A stretch of DNA of 64,000 nt. It comes from Pseudomonas congelans. Lineage in GTDB: Bacteria > Pseudomonadota > Gammaproteobacteria > Pseudomonadales > Pseudomonadaceae. Of the stretch, positions 53,825-63,483 are shown one piece after another. The notes under the pieces are model-generated. The model saw only the letters and a list, made by a program, of their open reading frames with translations. It was not told where the DNA came from and searched no databases. Numbering within the stretch: the first letter of the stretch is position 1; every line of letters begins with the position of its first letter. The stretch lies in the NCBI RefSeq assembly GCF_900103225.1, contig NZ_FNJH01000008.1:1-64000 (forward strand), given 5' to 3'. The translations under genes and the position numbers were made by a program.

Positions 53825-56521
53825 GTGTCCATGATCAAACAAGGCCTGGGCCTGAGCCTGTTGGCGCTCGGTATCGCCCAGGCAGGCAGCGTATTCGCTG
53901 TCACGCCGATGACCGGCAATGAAGTGGAAGCGCGCGTAGGCGCGATGCTGGACAACATGACGCAATCGGAAAAAATCAATTTTTCGCGCGTTGACGACGG
54001 CCGCATGATTCCCAAGCTGGACAAGTTCAACCTGCAGGGCACGGTCGCCTATGACTCGGCGATGGGCGTACTGGTCGGCGGCAAGACGTTCGGCGCGCAG
54101 TACCCTTCCCCGTCAGCACTCGCGGCCACCTGGAGCATTAACCGGGCCAAGGAATTCGGTCTGGCCATCGGCTACGAAACCCGCATCGCAGGCGGTCAGC
54201 AGATGCTGTCGCCAGCCATCAACCTGTACCGCACGCCGTTCAACGGCCGGGCGGCTGAGTACATGAGCGGGGAAGATCCGTTTCTCGGCGCAGTACTGGC
54301 CCCTGCCGTCACCAACGGTATCCAGGTTCAGGGCATCCAGGCGGCCGCCAAGCATTACCTGATGAACGAGCAGGAAGCGAACCGTCATTATCTGGATGTG
54401 AAGATCGACGAACGAGCGATGCAGGAGCTGTACCTGCCGGGCTTCGAGTCGCTGGTCAAGAACTCGAATATCGCCTCGATCATGTGTGGCTACAACAAGA
54501 TCAACGGCGAATACGCGTGTGAAAACCACCACCTCATCACCGATATCCTGAAAGGCCAGTGGGGCTTTCAAGGTAACGTCATGAGCGATTTCAACTCGGT
54601 TCAGGACGCCTTCAAAGGTGCCTGGGCCGGTACCGATATCGACATGCCCAGCGGCCTTCAGTTTACCGAAGCCAAACTGCTGCCTTATGTCTGGAATGGT
54701 CAGTTGCACCAGAACGTGATCGACGACAAGGTGCGCCGGAACCTGAGGGCACTGGTCAGCTACGGCTTTGACAAAGGGATCAACAAGGCGCAGCCACTGG
54801 AGCATCGTGAATACGGTCAGCTGGCGGCCTTGAACGTGGCCAGAGAATCGATCGTCCTGCTGCGCAACGAGCCAGTGGACGGGCAGAAACCTCTGCTGCC
54901 ATTGTCCAGAAACGCAAGGATCGCCGTCATTGGCGACATGGCCATGCAGCCACCGACCGCGCCGTTCGGTACCGCCTATTCGGCACCGGCCAGTTATGTC
55001 ACCGAAGTGAGCGGACTGAAGCAACTGGCGTCTAGCCCATCCAATGTGGACTACCTGCCACAGATGAGCCTGAACCCTAAGTCATCGGTCTGGTATCAGC
55101 CTGGCAGTGACCAACAGGCGATCAGCAATACCGGCGTAAAAGCCGAGTATTACGCCAACACCTCGCTGTCCGGCGATCCGGTTGCAACCCGCATCGAGCC
55201 GGGCGTCAATCTGGACTGGATTACCAACACCAACGTCACTGATTACGGCAGCAGCGCGGTCAATGGCTACAGCCCTTCAGCCGGTTCGTTCTCGGCCCGT
55301 TTCACTGGCAAGATCAAACCGACGATCACCGGCCCTCAGGTGTTCAAGGTCCGTGCGGACGGTGCCTATAAACTCTGGATCAATGATGAACTGGTGCTCG
55401 AGGGCGAGGGTTCGCAAGTCTCGTTCGATCTGATTCCAGTGGTTCCGCGAACGGTTAAAACGCTGAACCTCAAGGCCGGTACCGAGTACAACGTGCGTCT
55501 CGAATACCGCCGGCTCAAGGGCAACTTCACCCCGGTACTGGGCGGCATGAACGGCGTGCAGATGAGCTGGGCATCGTTGCGTCCACCGAAGAACCTAGGG
55601 GATTACGACGCTGTCGTGGTAGCCGCCGGCAACAACTTCGAATACGAGGGTGAGTCGCTTGACCGTCCGTTCGAACTGCCGCAATTCCAGTCCGAGCTGA
55701 TCGGCTTCATTCAGAAAGCCAACCCGAAAACCATCGTGGTGCTGCACGGTGGCGGTGGCATGGACATGCAGCCGTGGGCTGACAAGGTAGCCGCGTCTCT
55801 GCATGCCTGGTATCCAGGGCAACAGGGCGGTCAGGCACTGGCTGAGATCCTCTTCGGCAAGGTCAATCCGTCGGGCAAGCTGCCGATCACGCTGGACAAG
55901 AAGGCGCAGGACAATCCGAGCTACGCATCGTACTCGAACCCGGTGCCGTACTATTTCAGCAGCCCTAACCCGCCTGTCGAGATGAGCTACAGCGAAGGTC
56001 TGTACCTGGGCTATCGCGGTTACGACAAGAAGCACACCAAACCGCTCTACCCATTCGGTTTCGGCCTTTCGTATACCACTTATGCGTACAGCGATCTGAA
56101 GCTGTCGAGCAACGTGCTGGCACCGGGCGCGACCATTCAAGCGTCGTTCAAGGTTACCAACACGGGTGACAAGGCCGGTTTTGAAGTGGCTCAGCTGTAC
56201 GTGCAGCCTTCCAAGCCGCTGGTTGATCGTCCAGAGAAAGAGCTGAAGGGCTTTTCCAAGGTTTACCTGAAGCCTGGCGAAAGCAAGACCGTGACCATCG
56301 CACTGGACTCGCGTTCGTTCGCTTACTACTCAGCAAACTCGGTGAGCTGGAACGTTGATCCTGGCAAGTTCAAGGTGCTGGTGGGCAAGGACTCGGAAAA
56401 CCTGACACTCGACCGCACGGTTGTAGCGCTGTACCCGGAAAAATTGACCACTCGCGACTCCAACCCGCTGCCGATCCCCCTGCGCAAGGCCGTACAGGTC
56501 AAGGCAGAACAGGCTTACTAA
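53825..56521 (+). CDS. Periplasmic glycoside hydrolase family 3 beta-glucosidase with PA14 insert
   Basis: About 898 residues with a signal peptide (LGLSLLALGIAQAGSVFA). Domains: GH3 N-terminal barrel (about 40-330) with the nucleophile Asp255 in VMSDFNS and KHYLMNEQE; GH3 C-terminal sandwich interrupted by a PA14 domain (about 425-570); and a fibronectin-III-like end (about 780-860). I place the start at GTG 53825, 9 nt after AAGGA; ATGs at 53801 and 53831 are alternatives. The PA14 insert is typical of enzymes acting on plant glucosides and oligosaccharides. The partly preceding secreted protein may be co-expressed. A convergent TetR gene follows. Confidence 0.92.
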   Translation: MSMIKQGLGLSLLALGIAQAGSVFAVTPMTGNEVEARVGAMLDNMTQSEKINFSRVDDGRMIPKLDKFNLQGTVAYDSAMGVLVGGKTFGAQYPSPSALAATWSINRAKEFGLAIGYETRIAGGQQMLSPAINLYRTPFNGRAAEYMSGEDPFLGAVLAPAVTNGIQVQGIQAAAKHYLMNEQEANRHYLDVKIDERAMQELYLPGFESLVKNSNIASIMCGYNKINGEYACENHHLITDILKGQWGFQGNVMSDFNSVQDAFKGAWAGTDIDMPSGLQFTEAKLLPYVWNGQLHQNVIDDKVRRNLRALVSYGFDKGINKAQPLEHREYGQLAALNVARESIVLLRNEPVDGQKPLLPLSRNARIAVIGDMAMQPPTAPFGTAYSAPASYVTEVSGLKQLASSPSNVDYLPQMSLNPKSSVWYQPGSDQQAISNTGVKAEYYANTSLSGDPVATRIEPGVNLDWITNTNVTDYGSSAVNGYSPSAGSFSARFTGKIKPTITGPQVFKVRADGAYKLWINDELVLEGEGSQVSFDLIPVVPRTVKTLNLKAGTEYNVRLEYRRLKGNFTPVLGGMNGVQMSWASLRPPKNLGDYDAVVVAAGNNFEYEGESLDRPFELPQFQSELIGFIQKANPKTIVVLHGGGGMDMQPWADKVAASLHAWYPGQQGGQALAEILFGKVNPSGKLPITLDKKAQDNPSYASYSNPVPYYFSSPNPPVEMSYSEGLYLGYRGYDKKHTKPLYPFGFGLSYTTYAYSDLKLSSNVLAPGATIQASFKVTNTGDKAGFEVAQLYVQPSKPLVDRPEKELKGFSKVYLKPGESKTVTIALDSRSFAYYSANSVSWNVDPGKFKVLVGKDSENLTLDRTVVALYPEKLTTRDSNPLPIPLRKAVQVKAEQAY

Positions 56522-56541
56522 GCGACATTTCTCACGCGTCA

Positions 56542-56576
56542 AAGGCATCGGTGGTCGACAGGACCATCGATGCCTT
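56542..56576. terminator. Hairpin between convergent glucosidase and TetR genes
   Basis: AAGGCATCG pairs with CGATGCCTT, with TGGTC/GACCA continuing the stem inward. It lies 20 bp after the glucosidase stop and just before the end of the opposing gene, fitting a shared terminator. Confidence 0.55.
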
Positions 56577-56585
56577 CCTGGCAGC

Positions 56586-57239
56586 TCAATGTGCAGCCAG
56601 ATCCCGCGCCAGTCGTTCGAGAAACCTGGCAAACCCCTCCTCTATCTGCACATTTCCTGGCGATCGAAGCCATTGAATCTGCATGCCATCCATCATGGCG
56701 GCGATCTCAAGGCTGATCTGCCTTGCGTCAATATCCGCTCGAATTTCGCCCTCCTCGACCAGCAACTTCAGATGCGCCTGAAGATGACCGTGCACAATCG
56801 CGAAACGCTCGCTGAACCAGCGGTGTGCAGGATGCGTGACCGACAGACTTTCAGTGTTGATGATCATCAGCGCCTGGCTGACCGCGGCGTCTTCGATACT
56901 GAAGCTCATGACCTGCTTCAGAAAGGACAGGAACCCCTGCAGAGAAGCGACCTGATCGGCATCCTGCAGCCGGCCGGCAATGTACTGGTCGCGATGTTCG
57001 AGAACAGCTTGCAGCAACACCAGTTTGGTCGGGAAATGGTGCAGCAGGCCGACCTGAGAGAGACCTGCCACTTTGGCAATGTTGGTCAGCGAGGCACCGG
57101 CGTAGCCATCACGGGCGAAGAGGGTCATGGCCGCCTTGATGATTTCGGCCTTGCGCACCTCGCCCTTGGGCAGGCGACGTTTGGCTGCTGGCTGCTTGGC
57201 TGCGCTGGGTGTACCGGAGCTGTTTGCATTGATGGACAT
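56586..57239 (-). CDS. TetR/AcrR family transcriptional regulator
   Basis: A 217-residue repressor-like protein: an N-terminal basic tail, then the TetR helix-turn-helix (residues about 28-75: IIKAAMTLFARDGYAGASLTNIAKVAGLSQVGLLHHF) and a helical ligand domain. It is convergent with the GH3 glucosidase gene. Control of that gene by a glucoside-type signal would be a guess from position. It is monocistronic. Confidence 0.9.
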   Translation of the reverse strand: MSINANSSGTPSAAKQPAAKRRLPKGEVRKAEIIKAAMTLFARDGYAGASLTNIAKVAGLSQVGLLHHFPTKLVLLQAVLEHRDQYIAGRLQDADQVASLQGFLSFLKQVMSFSIEDAAVSQALMIINTESLSVTHPAHRWFSERFAIVHGHLQAHLKLLVEEGEIRADIDARQISLEIAAMMDGMQIQWLRSPGNVQIEEGFARFLERLARDLAAH

Positions 57240-57769
57240 ACGAAGGGCACGTTTCGCATAACGAAAGGGTAAATCCTAGCATGTGCTCCGAAGAACCCCT
57301 GAAAAAAGGCTGCTCCGCAAGCACAATTCGCATCAGCTCATGAGCAATGTGCGCAGCTTGCAAAAAAGTCATTCCCCTGGCCTGAAGCCCTCTAAAGAAA
57401 GCCGCCCACAGGCCGATGAACACCCGGACAAATTGCCGTGCTTTTGGACACTCCCCTTCAATCAGCGCAGGACACAATGGCTGCTTTAAATTCCTGATCC
57501 CTCGAAACCCGATTCGTCGGCAGGTGTCCACTGACATGGCCGCTGTTACGCAGTCACGACAGGCCGTGAGTTCAAGCGCGAGAATGACCGTATGGTGGTC
57601 GTCATAGAAAGACCAGCATCAGGTGTAGCCTGTCGAGAGAAAGCAGTCCGCTCGCTGCGCCCCGCGGACGGGCAAATGCAGATCTGAATAACGACCGGAT
57701 TCAACGTGCAAAGCAGGCCACCGGCAAGTGCCCGCCCATGCCAAACATAACGTGTGAGCGGGAGGCGCT
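57240..57769. other. Intergenic region upstream of the hybrid histidine kinase
   Basis: About 530 bp with only short open frames that lack recognisable motifs. It must hold the promoters of the TetR gene (leftward) and the kinase (rightward). No repeat, operator or RNA structure was identified. Confidence 0.4.
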
Positions 57770-60679
57770 CTGAAAGACCTGACTAGAGAAGAGCTTGAAG
57801 CGCAGATCGTGGACCTGCGCAGAATGCTTGAAGAAGCCGGCATCGACGCCGCAACGAATACCTGTCGACCCGCAGCCATCGGCCGCGAGGCACGCCAGCG
57901 CGCAGTTTTTGACAGCGCGATGGATTTCGCCATGATCCTGACCGATCGCGAAGGCATCATTACCGACTGGAACCCGGGCGCAGAGCAGGTTCTGGGCTGG
58001 AACCAGGATGAGATGGTTGGCCAGAGCGCCGAACGTTTCTTTACGCGCGAGGATGTGGCCAACGACCGGATCGACCATGAGATGCAGCTTGCGCTGAGTG
58101 TAGGCCGGGCGTCGGACGAGCGCTGGCACCTGCGCAAGGACGGCCAGCTGTTCTGGGCATCAGGCGAGATGATGCCACTCTACGATGAAAAGAATACGCA
58201 CCTCGGCTTCGTGAAGATCCTGCGCGACCGCACGCCCGAACATCTGGCGGGCCGCGCGACCGAAGAAGCCCAGGAACGGCACCGGCTGGCCGCCAAGGCG
58301 ACCAATGACGCGATATGGGATTGGGACTTTGCAGCCAATCTGGTGCTCTGGAACGACGCGCTGGAAGAGGCCTACGGCTACCCGTTGGCAACGCTGGACA
58401 AGTCCGGTGACTGGTGGATGGGCCAGATCCATCCCGACGATCGTACCCGCGTGTACAACTCCATTCATGCCGTGATCGATGGCAATGGCACTGCCTGGAC
58501 GGATGAATACCGCTTTCGTCGTCTGGACGGGTCCTATGCCGACGTACTGGACCGCGGCCATGTGATACGCGATATCGACGGCCAGGCAGTGCGCATGATC
58601 GGTGCAATGCTCGATATGTCGCAGATGCGCAAGGCCGAAACGGCACTGCGCCAGAGCGAAGAGCGCTCGAGGGCCATGCTGGAGACCATCGAAGCCGCAT
58701 TCGCCATCATTCAGGTCAAGTTCGATGCCGATGACAGCCCGGTTGACTACCGTTTCATCGAAGCCAACCCCGCCTTTGAACGTCAGGCCGGTGTCGATCT
58801 GCGCGGCAAGTGGGTGACCGAGTTCGCGCCGGACCTGGAGCGGTTCTGGTTCGAAGCCTATGGGCACGTCGCCAAAACCGGCGAGCCTGCCAACTTCGAG
58901 AACTATGCCAAGGCTTTCGAACGCTGGTTTGAAGTCAAGGCGGTGCGTGTCGGTGAACCGGCTGACCGGCAGATTGCGGTCATCTTCAGTGATGTGACTG
59001 CACGACGCGACGCCGAGGAGCGCTTGCGCACCAGCGAGGCCGTTGCACGCGAAAACGTCGACCGCGTTCAGCTCGCTCTGGCCGCCGGTGCAATCATCGG
59101 CACCTGGCACTGGGACTTGCCGACCGATCGCTTCACCGTGGACGAAGCCTTCGCCAAGGCATTCGGCCTGGATGCCGCGCTGGGCCGTGAAGGCCTGAGC
59201 CTGGAGCAAGTCATTGCCACTGTTCACCCTGAAGACAAGCAAAGCCTGATCAATGCGATCAATGCGGTCATCACCAACGGGCGTGTTTACGCCCACCAGT
59301 ACCGTGTTCGTCGTACCGACGGGATCTACTACTGGATTGAAGCCAACGGCCGGGTCGACCGGGCCGAGGACGGCACGCCTTTGAGCTTCCCCGGCGTGCT
59401 CATCAACGTTGACGAGCGGCGCGCCGTGGCAGCCGAACGCGACCGTGCCACTGCTGCGCTGCGGGCACTCAACGACACACTTGAGCAACGCGTGGCATCG
59501 CGCACCACCGAACTCATGCAAGCCGAAGAGAAGCTGCGCCAGTCACAGAAAATGGAAGCGGTAGGGCAACTGACCGGTGGCCTCGCCCACGACTTCAACA
59601 ACCTGCTGGCAGGTATTTCCGGCGCTCTGGAACTGATGGGTACCCGGATCGAGCAAGGCCGCTGGGGCGAGGTCGACAAGTACATCGTGACCGCCCAAGG
59701 CGCGGCCAAACGTGCAGCGGCCCTGACGCACCGGCTGCTGGCCTTCTCCCGACGCCAGACCCTGGACCCGCAGCCGACCGACGTGAACAGGCTGATGAAA
59801 GGCATGACCGACCTGATCCAGCGCACCGTCGGCCCCAGCATCGTGGTCGAGACCATAGGCGCCACGGAGCTGTGGCCGACACTGGTCGATGCCAGCCAGC
59901 TGGAAAACGCGCTGCTGAACCTGTGCATCAACGCCCGCGATGCGATGCCGGACGGCGGCCGCATCAGCATCGAGTCGAGCAACCGCTGGATAGACGGCGA
60001 TGTGGCACGCGCACACGATATGCCCGAGGGCCACTATTTGTCGCTGTGCGTGACCGATACCGGTACCGGCATGACGCCTGATGTCATCGCCAAGGCATTC
60101 GATCCCTTCTTCACCACCAAGCCCATTGGCCAAGGCACAGGGCTGGGTCTGTCGATGATTTACGGATTTGCCAATCAGTCTGGCGGACGGGTGCTCATTC
60201 AGTCGGAGGTCGGCAAGGGCACCGCAATATCGCTGTACCTGCCCCGCTACGAGGGTACTGCGGCCAGGGACGAAGGCGATGTGCACAAGGCACCGTTCGA
60301 GTTCACCCAGTCCGGGGAAACCATCCTGATCGTGGACGACGAACCCACGGTGCGCATGCTGCTCACCGATGCCCTCGGCGACCTGGGCTATACGCTGATC
60401 GAAGCCGCCGACAGCCTGGCCGGCCTCAAGCTGCTGCGTTCGGATGTGCATATCGATCTGCTTATCACTGACGTGGGTTTGCCGGGTGGCATGAACGGAC
60501 GACAAATGGCCGATGCCGGACGCGAGGTCCGCCCGCATCTGAAGACCCTGTTCATCACCGGCTACGCGGAAAACGCTGCCATCGGTGATGAACAACTCGG
60601 GCCAGGAATGCGCGTGCTGACCAAGCCGTTTGCAATCGATGCCCTGGCCGCCAGAGTCCAGGAACTGATGAGTGTCTGA
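57770..60679 (+). CDS. Hybrid sensor histidine kinase with four PAS domains and a receiver
   Basis: About 969 residues from a possible CTG start at 57770, or 956 from GTG 57809. Numbering from GTG: a short coiled coil, PAS1 (about 30-145), PAS2 (about 155-275), PAS3 (about 285-400), PAS4 (about 415-535), a coiled coil, HisKA with His594 in GGLAHDFNN, an HATPase domain (NARDAMPDGG, GTGLGLSM), and a C-terminal receiver with Asp888 in LLITDVGLPG. No transmembrane helix is seen, so sensing is cytoplasmic. The CTG has GGGAGG only 4 nt upstream but restores a continuous helix (LTREELEAQIVDLRRML). No output regulator adjoins it. Confidence 0.9.
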   Translation: MKDLTREELEAQIVDLRRMLEEAGIDAATNTCRPAAIGREARQRAVFDSAMDFAMILTDREGIITDWNPGAEQVLGWNQDEMVGQSAERFFTREDVANDRIDHEMQLALSVGRASDERWHLRKDGQLFWASGEMMPLYDEKNTHLGFVKILRDRTPEHLAGRATEEAQERHRLAAKATNDAIWDWDFAANLVLWNDALEEAYGYPLATLDKSGDWWMGQIHPDDRTRVYNSIHAVIDGNGTAWTDEYRFRRLDGSYADVLDRGHVIRDIDGQAVRMIGAMLDMSQMRKAETALRQSEERSRAMLETIEAAFAIIQVKFDADDSPVDYRFIEANPAFERQAGVDLRGKWVTEFAPDLERFWFEAYGHVAKTGEPANFENYAKAFERWFEVKAVRVGEPADRQIAVIFSDVTARRDAEERLRTSEAVARENVDRVQLALAAGAIIGTWHWDLPTDRFTVDEAFAKAFGLDAALGREGLSLEQVIATVHPEDKQSLINAINAVITNGRVYAHQYRVRRTDGIYYWIEANGRVDRAEDGTPLSFPGVLINVDERRAVAAERDRATAALRALNDTLEQRVASRTTELMQAEEKLRQSQKMEAVGQLTGGLAHDFNNLLAGISGALELMGTRIEQGRWGEVDKYIVTAQGAAKRAAALTHRLLAFSRRQTLDPQPTDVNRLMKGMTDLIQRTVGPSIVVETIGATELWPTLVDASQLENALLNLCINARDAMPDGGRISIESSNRWIDGDVARAHDMPEGHYLSLCVTDTGTGMTPDVIAKAFDPFFTTKPIGQGTGLGLSMIYGFANQSGGRVLIQSEVGKGTAISLYLPRYEGTAARDEGDVHKAPFEFTQSGETILIVDDEPTVRMLLTDALGDLGYTLIEAADSLAGLKLLRSDVHIDLLITDVGLPGGMNGRQMADAGREVRPHLKTLFITGYAENAAIGDEQLGPGMRVLTKPFAIDALAARVQELMSV

Positions 60680-60784
60680 GTAAACGGCCCGGTGCAACTC
60701 TGCCCCGGGCCGTCAACATTGAGCGCTGCGCAAACCCGGTGCTAACATGCGCGACCGCCATGCAGGCAAGGGAATAACCGGGTC

Positions 60785-61393
60785 ATGAGCAGTATCCGCG
60801 AGCGCAACAAAGAACTCATCCTGCGCGCTGCCAGCGAGGAATTCGCCGACAAAGGCTTCGCCGCCAGCAAGACCAGCGATATCGCGGCCAAGGCCGGTGT
60901 CCCCAAGCCCAACGTCTATTACTACTTCAAGTCCAAGGAAAACCTCTATCGCGAGGTGCTGGAAAGCATCATCGAGCCCATTCTGCGTGCGTCGACGCCC
61001 TTCAATCCCGAAGGCGTACCTGCCGAAGTCCTGAGCCGCTATATCCGTTCGAAAATCCAGATTTCCCGCGACCTGCCCTTCGCCTCGAAAGTGTTCGCCA
61101 GCGAGATCATGCATGGCGCTCCGCACCTGACAGCGCAGCAGATCGAACAGCTTAACGGCCAGGCCCGGCACAACATCGAATGCATCCAGGCCTGGATCGA
61201 CAGCGGACAGATCGCCCCGCTCGATCCTCACCACCTGATGTTCACCATCTGGGCCGCGACCCAGACCTATGCCGATTTCGACTGGCAGATCGCAACGGTC
61301 ACCGGCAAGGCAAAACTGCAGGACACTGATTACGAGGCGGCAACCCGGACCATCCTCAGGCTGGTGCTCAAAGGCTGCGAGCCGGACCGCTGA
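60785..61393 (+). CDS. TetR family regulator, RutR/YcdC-like
   Basis: A 202-residue regulator with a TetR helix-turn-helix (residues about 8-55: ILRAASEEFADKGFAASKTSDIAAKAGVPKPNVYYYF) and a C-terminal domain of the RutR/YcdC type (SKVFASEIMHGAP, then IWAATQTYADFDWQI). Members often sense pyrimidines or related metabolites in E. coli; the effector here is unknown. It follows the hybrid kinase by about 105 bp on the same strand and ends at an intrinsic terminator. Confidence 0.9.
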   Translation: MSSIRERNKELILRAASEEFADKGFAASKTSDIAAKAGVPKPNVYYYFKSKENLYREVLESIIEPILRASTPFNPEGVPAEVLSRYIRSKIQISRDLPFASKVFASEIMHGAPHLTAQQIEQLNGQARHNIECIQAWIDSGQIAPLDPHHLMFTIWAATQTYADFDWQIATVTGKAKLQDTDYEAATRTILRLVLKGCEPDR

Positions 61394-61420
61394 ACCCACC
61401 CGGATTTCCTGCAGACGCAA

Positions 61421-61445
61421 AAAACCCGCCGAAGCGGGTGGTTTT
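61421..61445 (+). terminator. Intrinsic terminator after the RutR-like gene
   Basis: ACCCGC and GCGGGT flank a CGAA tetraloop, followed by GGTTTT. It lies 28 bp after the stop codon. Confidence 0.8.
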
Positions 61446-61744
61446 GCAACATGACCATTCCGACATCCTGTCAGTAGCCTCCTGGCAATGGTCGATCGTC
61501 CCTGATCACTGCGGCGTTCCTTCGCTGCAGCTGTTGAATTGGATCCTACATTCACTGAGGGTCAGTCGATAGAGCCAATCGCGCCTGTTGCTGTAAGCCT
61601 TTTGCCATACCCGTGTACGCCGCTAAAAAATGTGACCGACCGCTCATGTTTGGACGTGACGCGCCGAGATGCTTGAAAGACCCTGAATCGCGCGCCGCGC
61701 GAGCCAAAGTCATCAGAAGAAAAATAATGCAAGGGATGCCGATC
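61446..61744. other. Intergenic region before the Cache chemoreceptor
   Basis: About 300 bp between a terminator and a chemoreceptor gene. It presumably holds the receptor promoter. I found no convincing sigma-28 match and no other feature. Confidence 0.4.
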
Positions 61745-63376
61745 ATGAGTATGCGCAGTTTGTCCATCAGTCGCCGTCTGTGGCTGATTCTTGTGGTTTC
61801 AGTGCTGATGCTCTTTGTCCTCTCGGCGACACTGCTCAGACAGCTGCATACCGACCTGTATCAGGCCAAGGCCGAGAAAACCATGCATGTGGTGCAGACG
61901 GCCAGCGGCATCCTGTCGTTTTATCAGGGGCTTGAAGCCGCGGGCGGCATGACCCGCGAGGCTGCGCAACAGCAAGCCTTGAAAGAGATAAAGAGCCTGC
62001 GTTACAGCCAGAGCGACTACTTCTGGATCAACGACCTGCGCCCGGTGATGATCATGCACCCCACCAACCCCAAACTTGAAGGTCAGGATCTGTCGACCAT
62101 CAAGGACCCGGACGGCTTTGCGGTGTTCAACGAAATGGTCACGCTGGTCAAAGCCAAGGGTGCCGGCATGGTGAATTACCGCTGGCCCAAGCCCGGTGCC
62201 AGCGAGCCGGTGAAAAAGACTTCTTACGTGCAGCTGTTTCAGCCATGGGGCTGGATTCTGGGGTCCGGCGTATACGTGGATGACGTGGCGGCAGAGTTCA
62301 AGACGCAGCTGTGGAATGCCGGGATGTTCATCGCCGGCATCGTGCTGGTCATGGTCTTGCTGCTGGTGATGATCGTGCGCAGCATTGTGCGCCCACTCAG
62401 AGCGGCCGTCGGGGCAATGGCGAATATCGCCAGTGGCGAGAGTGATCTGACACGCACGCTGGAAACCCACGGCAAGGATGAAATCACTGAGCTGGGCACG
62501 CACTTCAACGCCTTTGTCGCCAAGCTGCGCAATGTCGTCGGTAAGTTGCAGCACTCGGCCGTGGCGCTGGGCCAGGCGTCGACTGATCTGGGCAGCGACG
62601 CCGAACAGGCGCAGAACCGCAGCGAGAAACAGTCGCAGCAAATGGACCTGGTTGCCACGGCGGTCAACGAAGTGACCTACGGTGTGCAGGATGTAGCCAA
62701 GAACGCTGAGCATGCCGCCAGCGAAATGCGCGCTGCCGAGTCGCAGGCGCAACAGGGCCAAATCAATATCGATAACAGCCTGCGCCAGATCGAACACCTC
62801 TCCAGCACCATCGGTCAGGCCGTGGAAGTGATGCAGAGTCTGGCCAGCGAGAGCACGCAGATCGGCAGCGTACTGGAAGTGATCAGTTCGATTGCCGAGC
62901 AGACCAACCTGCTGGCGCTGAACGCTGCCATCGAGGCGGCGCGCGCCGGTGAACAGGGCCGAGGCTTTGCCGTGGTGGCCGACGAGGTGCGTCTGCTGGC
63001 CCAGCGCACGCAGAAGTCGACCGCAGAAATCCAGTCAATGATCGAACGCCTGCAAAAGCATTCCGATGCCGCGGTCAGGGTAATCGGTGACAGCAGCCGC
63101 TCCTCGCAGTTGACCATAGAGCAGGCCAATCAGGCCGGCCAGAGCCTGACCTCCATCAGTCAGGCGCTGCGCAACCTCAACAGCCTGAATGCTTCCATTG
63201 CCAGCGCCACCCTGCAGCAGACGCACGTGGTGGATGACATCAACCAGAACGTTACCCAGGCCGCGCAACTGTCCCAGAGCACCGCACTGGCCGCCGAGCA
63301 ATCGACCTCGGCCAGCCTGCACCTGCGAGGGTTGAGCGAAGAGTTGAACACCTTGTTGAAGCAGTTCCGGGTGTAA
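61745..63376 (+). CDS. Methyl-accepting chemotaxis protein with single Cache (sCache_2) sensor
   Basis: A 543-residue chemoreceptor: TM1 at about 10-30, a periplasmic Cache_2 domain (about 40-185) with the hallmark SDYFWINDLRPVMIMHP and LEGQDLS, TM2 at about 195-215, HAMP, and a signalling domain with EQTNLLALNAAIEAARAGEQGRGFAVVADEVR. The ATG at 61745 has AAGGGA 9 nt upstream; earlier in-frame starts are not supported. sCache_2 sensors usually bind small carboxylates such as acetate, pyruvate or propionate, so that ligand class is a reasonable guess. Confidence 0.92.
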   Translation: MSMRSLSISRRLWLILVVSVLMLFVLSATLLRQLHTDLYQAKAEKTMHVVQTASGILSFYQGLEAAGGMTREAAQQQALKEIKSLRYSQSDYFWINDLRPVMIMHPTNPKLEGQDLSTIKDPDGFAVFNEMVTLVKAKGAGMVNYRWPKPGASEPVKKTSYVQLFQPWGWILGSGVYVDDVAAEFKTQLWNAGMFIAGIVLVMVLLLVMIVRSIVRPLRAAVGAMANIASGESDLTRTLETHGKDEITELGTHFNAFVAKLRNVVGKLQHSAVALGQASTDLGSDAEQAQNRSEKQSQQMDLVATAVNEVTYGVQDVAKNAEHAASEMRAAESQAQQGQINIDNSLRQIEHLSSTIGQAVEVMQSLASESTQIGSVLEVISSIAEQTNLLALNAAIEAARAGEQGRGFAVVADEVRLLAQRTQKSTAEIQSMIERLQKHSDAAVRVIGDSSRSSQLTIEQANQAGQSLTSISQALRNLNSLNASIASATLQQTHVVDDINQNVTQAAQLSQSTALAAEQSTSASLHLRGLSEELNTLLKQFRV

Positions 63377-63483
63377 ATCTGCAGTGCGATTGGCGGGCGC
63401 AGGGAACCTCGTGCGCCTCTTGTTGCCTGAGACCTGCTTATTCAACCGCTCATTCAGCTGCTTATTTATTTGCAGGGGGTCAC

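Noticed and set aside
57283..57607. Short open frames in the gap before the hybrid kinase
   Set aside because: No ribosome site, no family motif, and composition like non-coding sequence.
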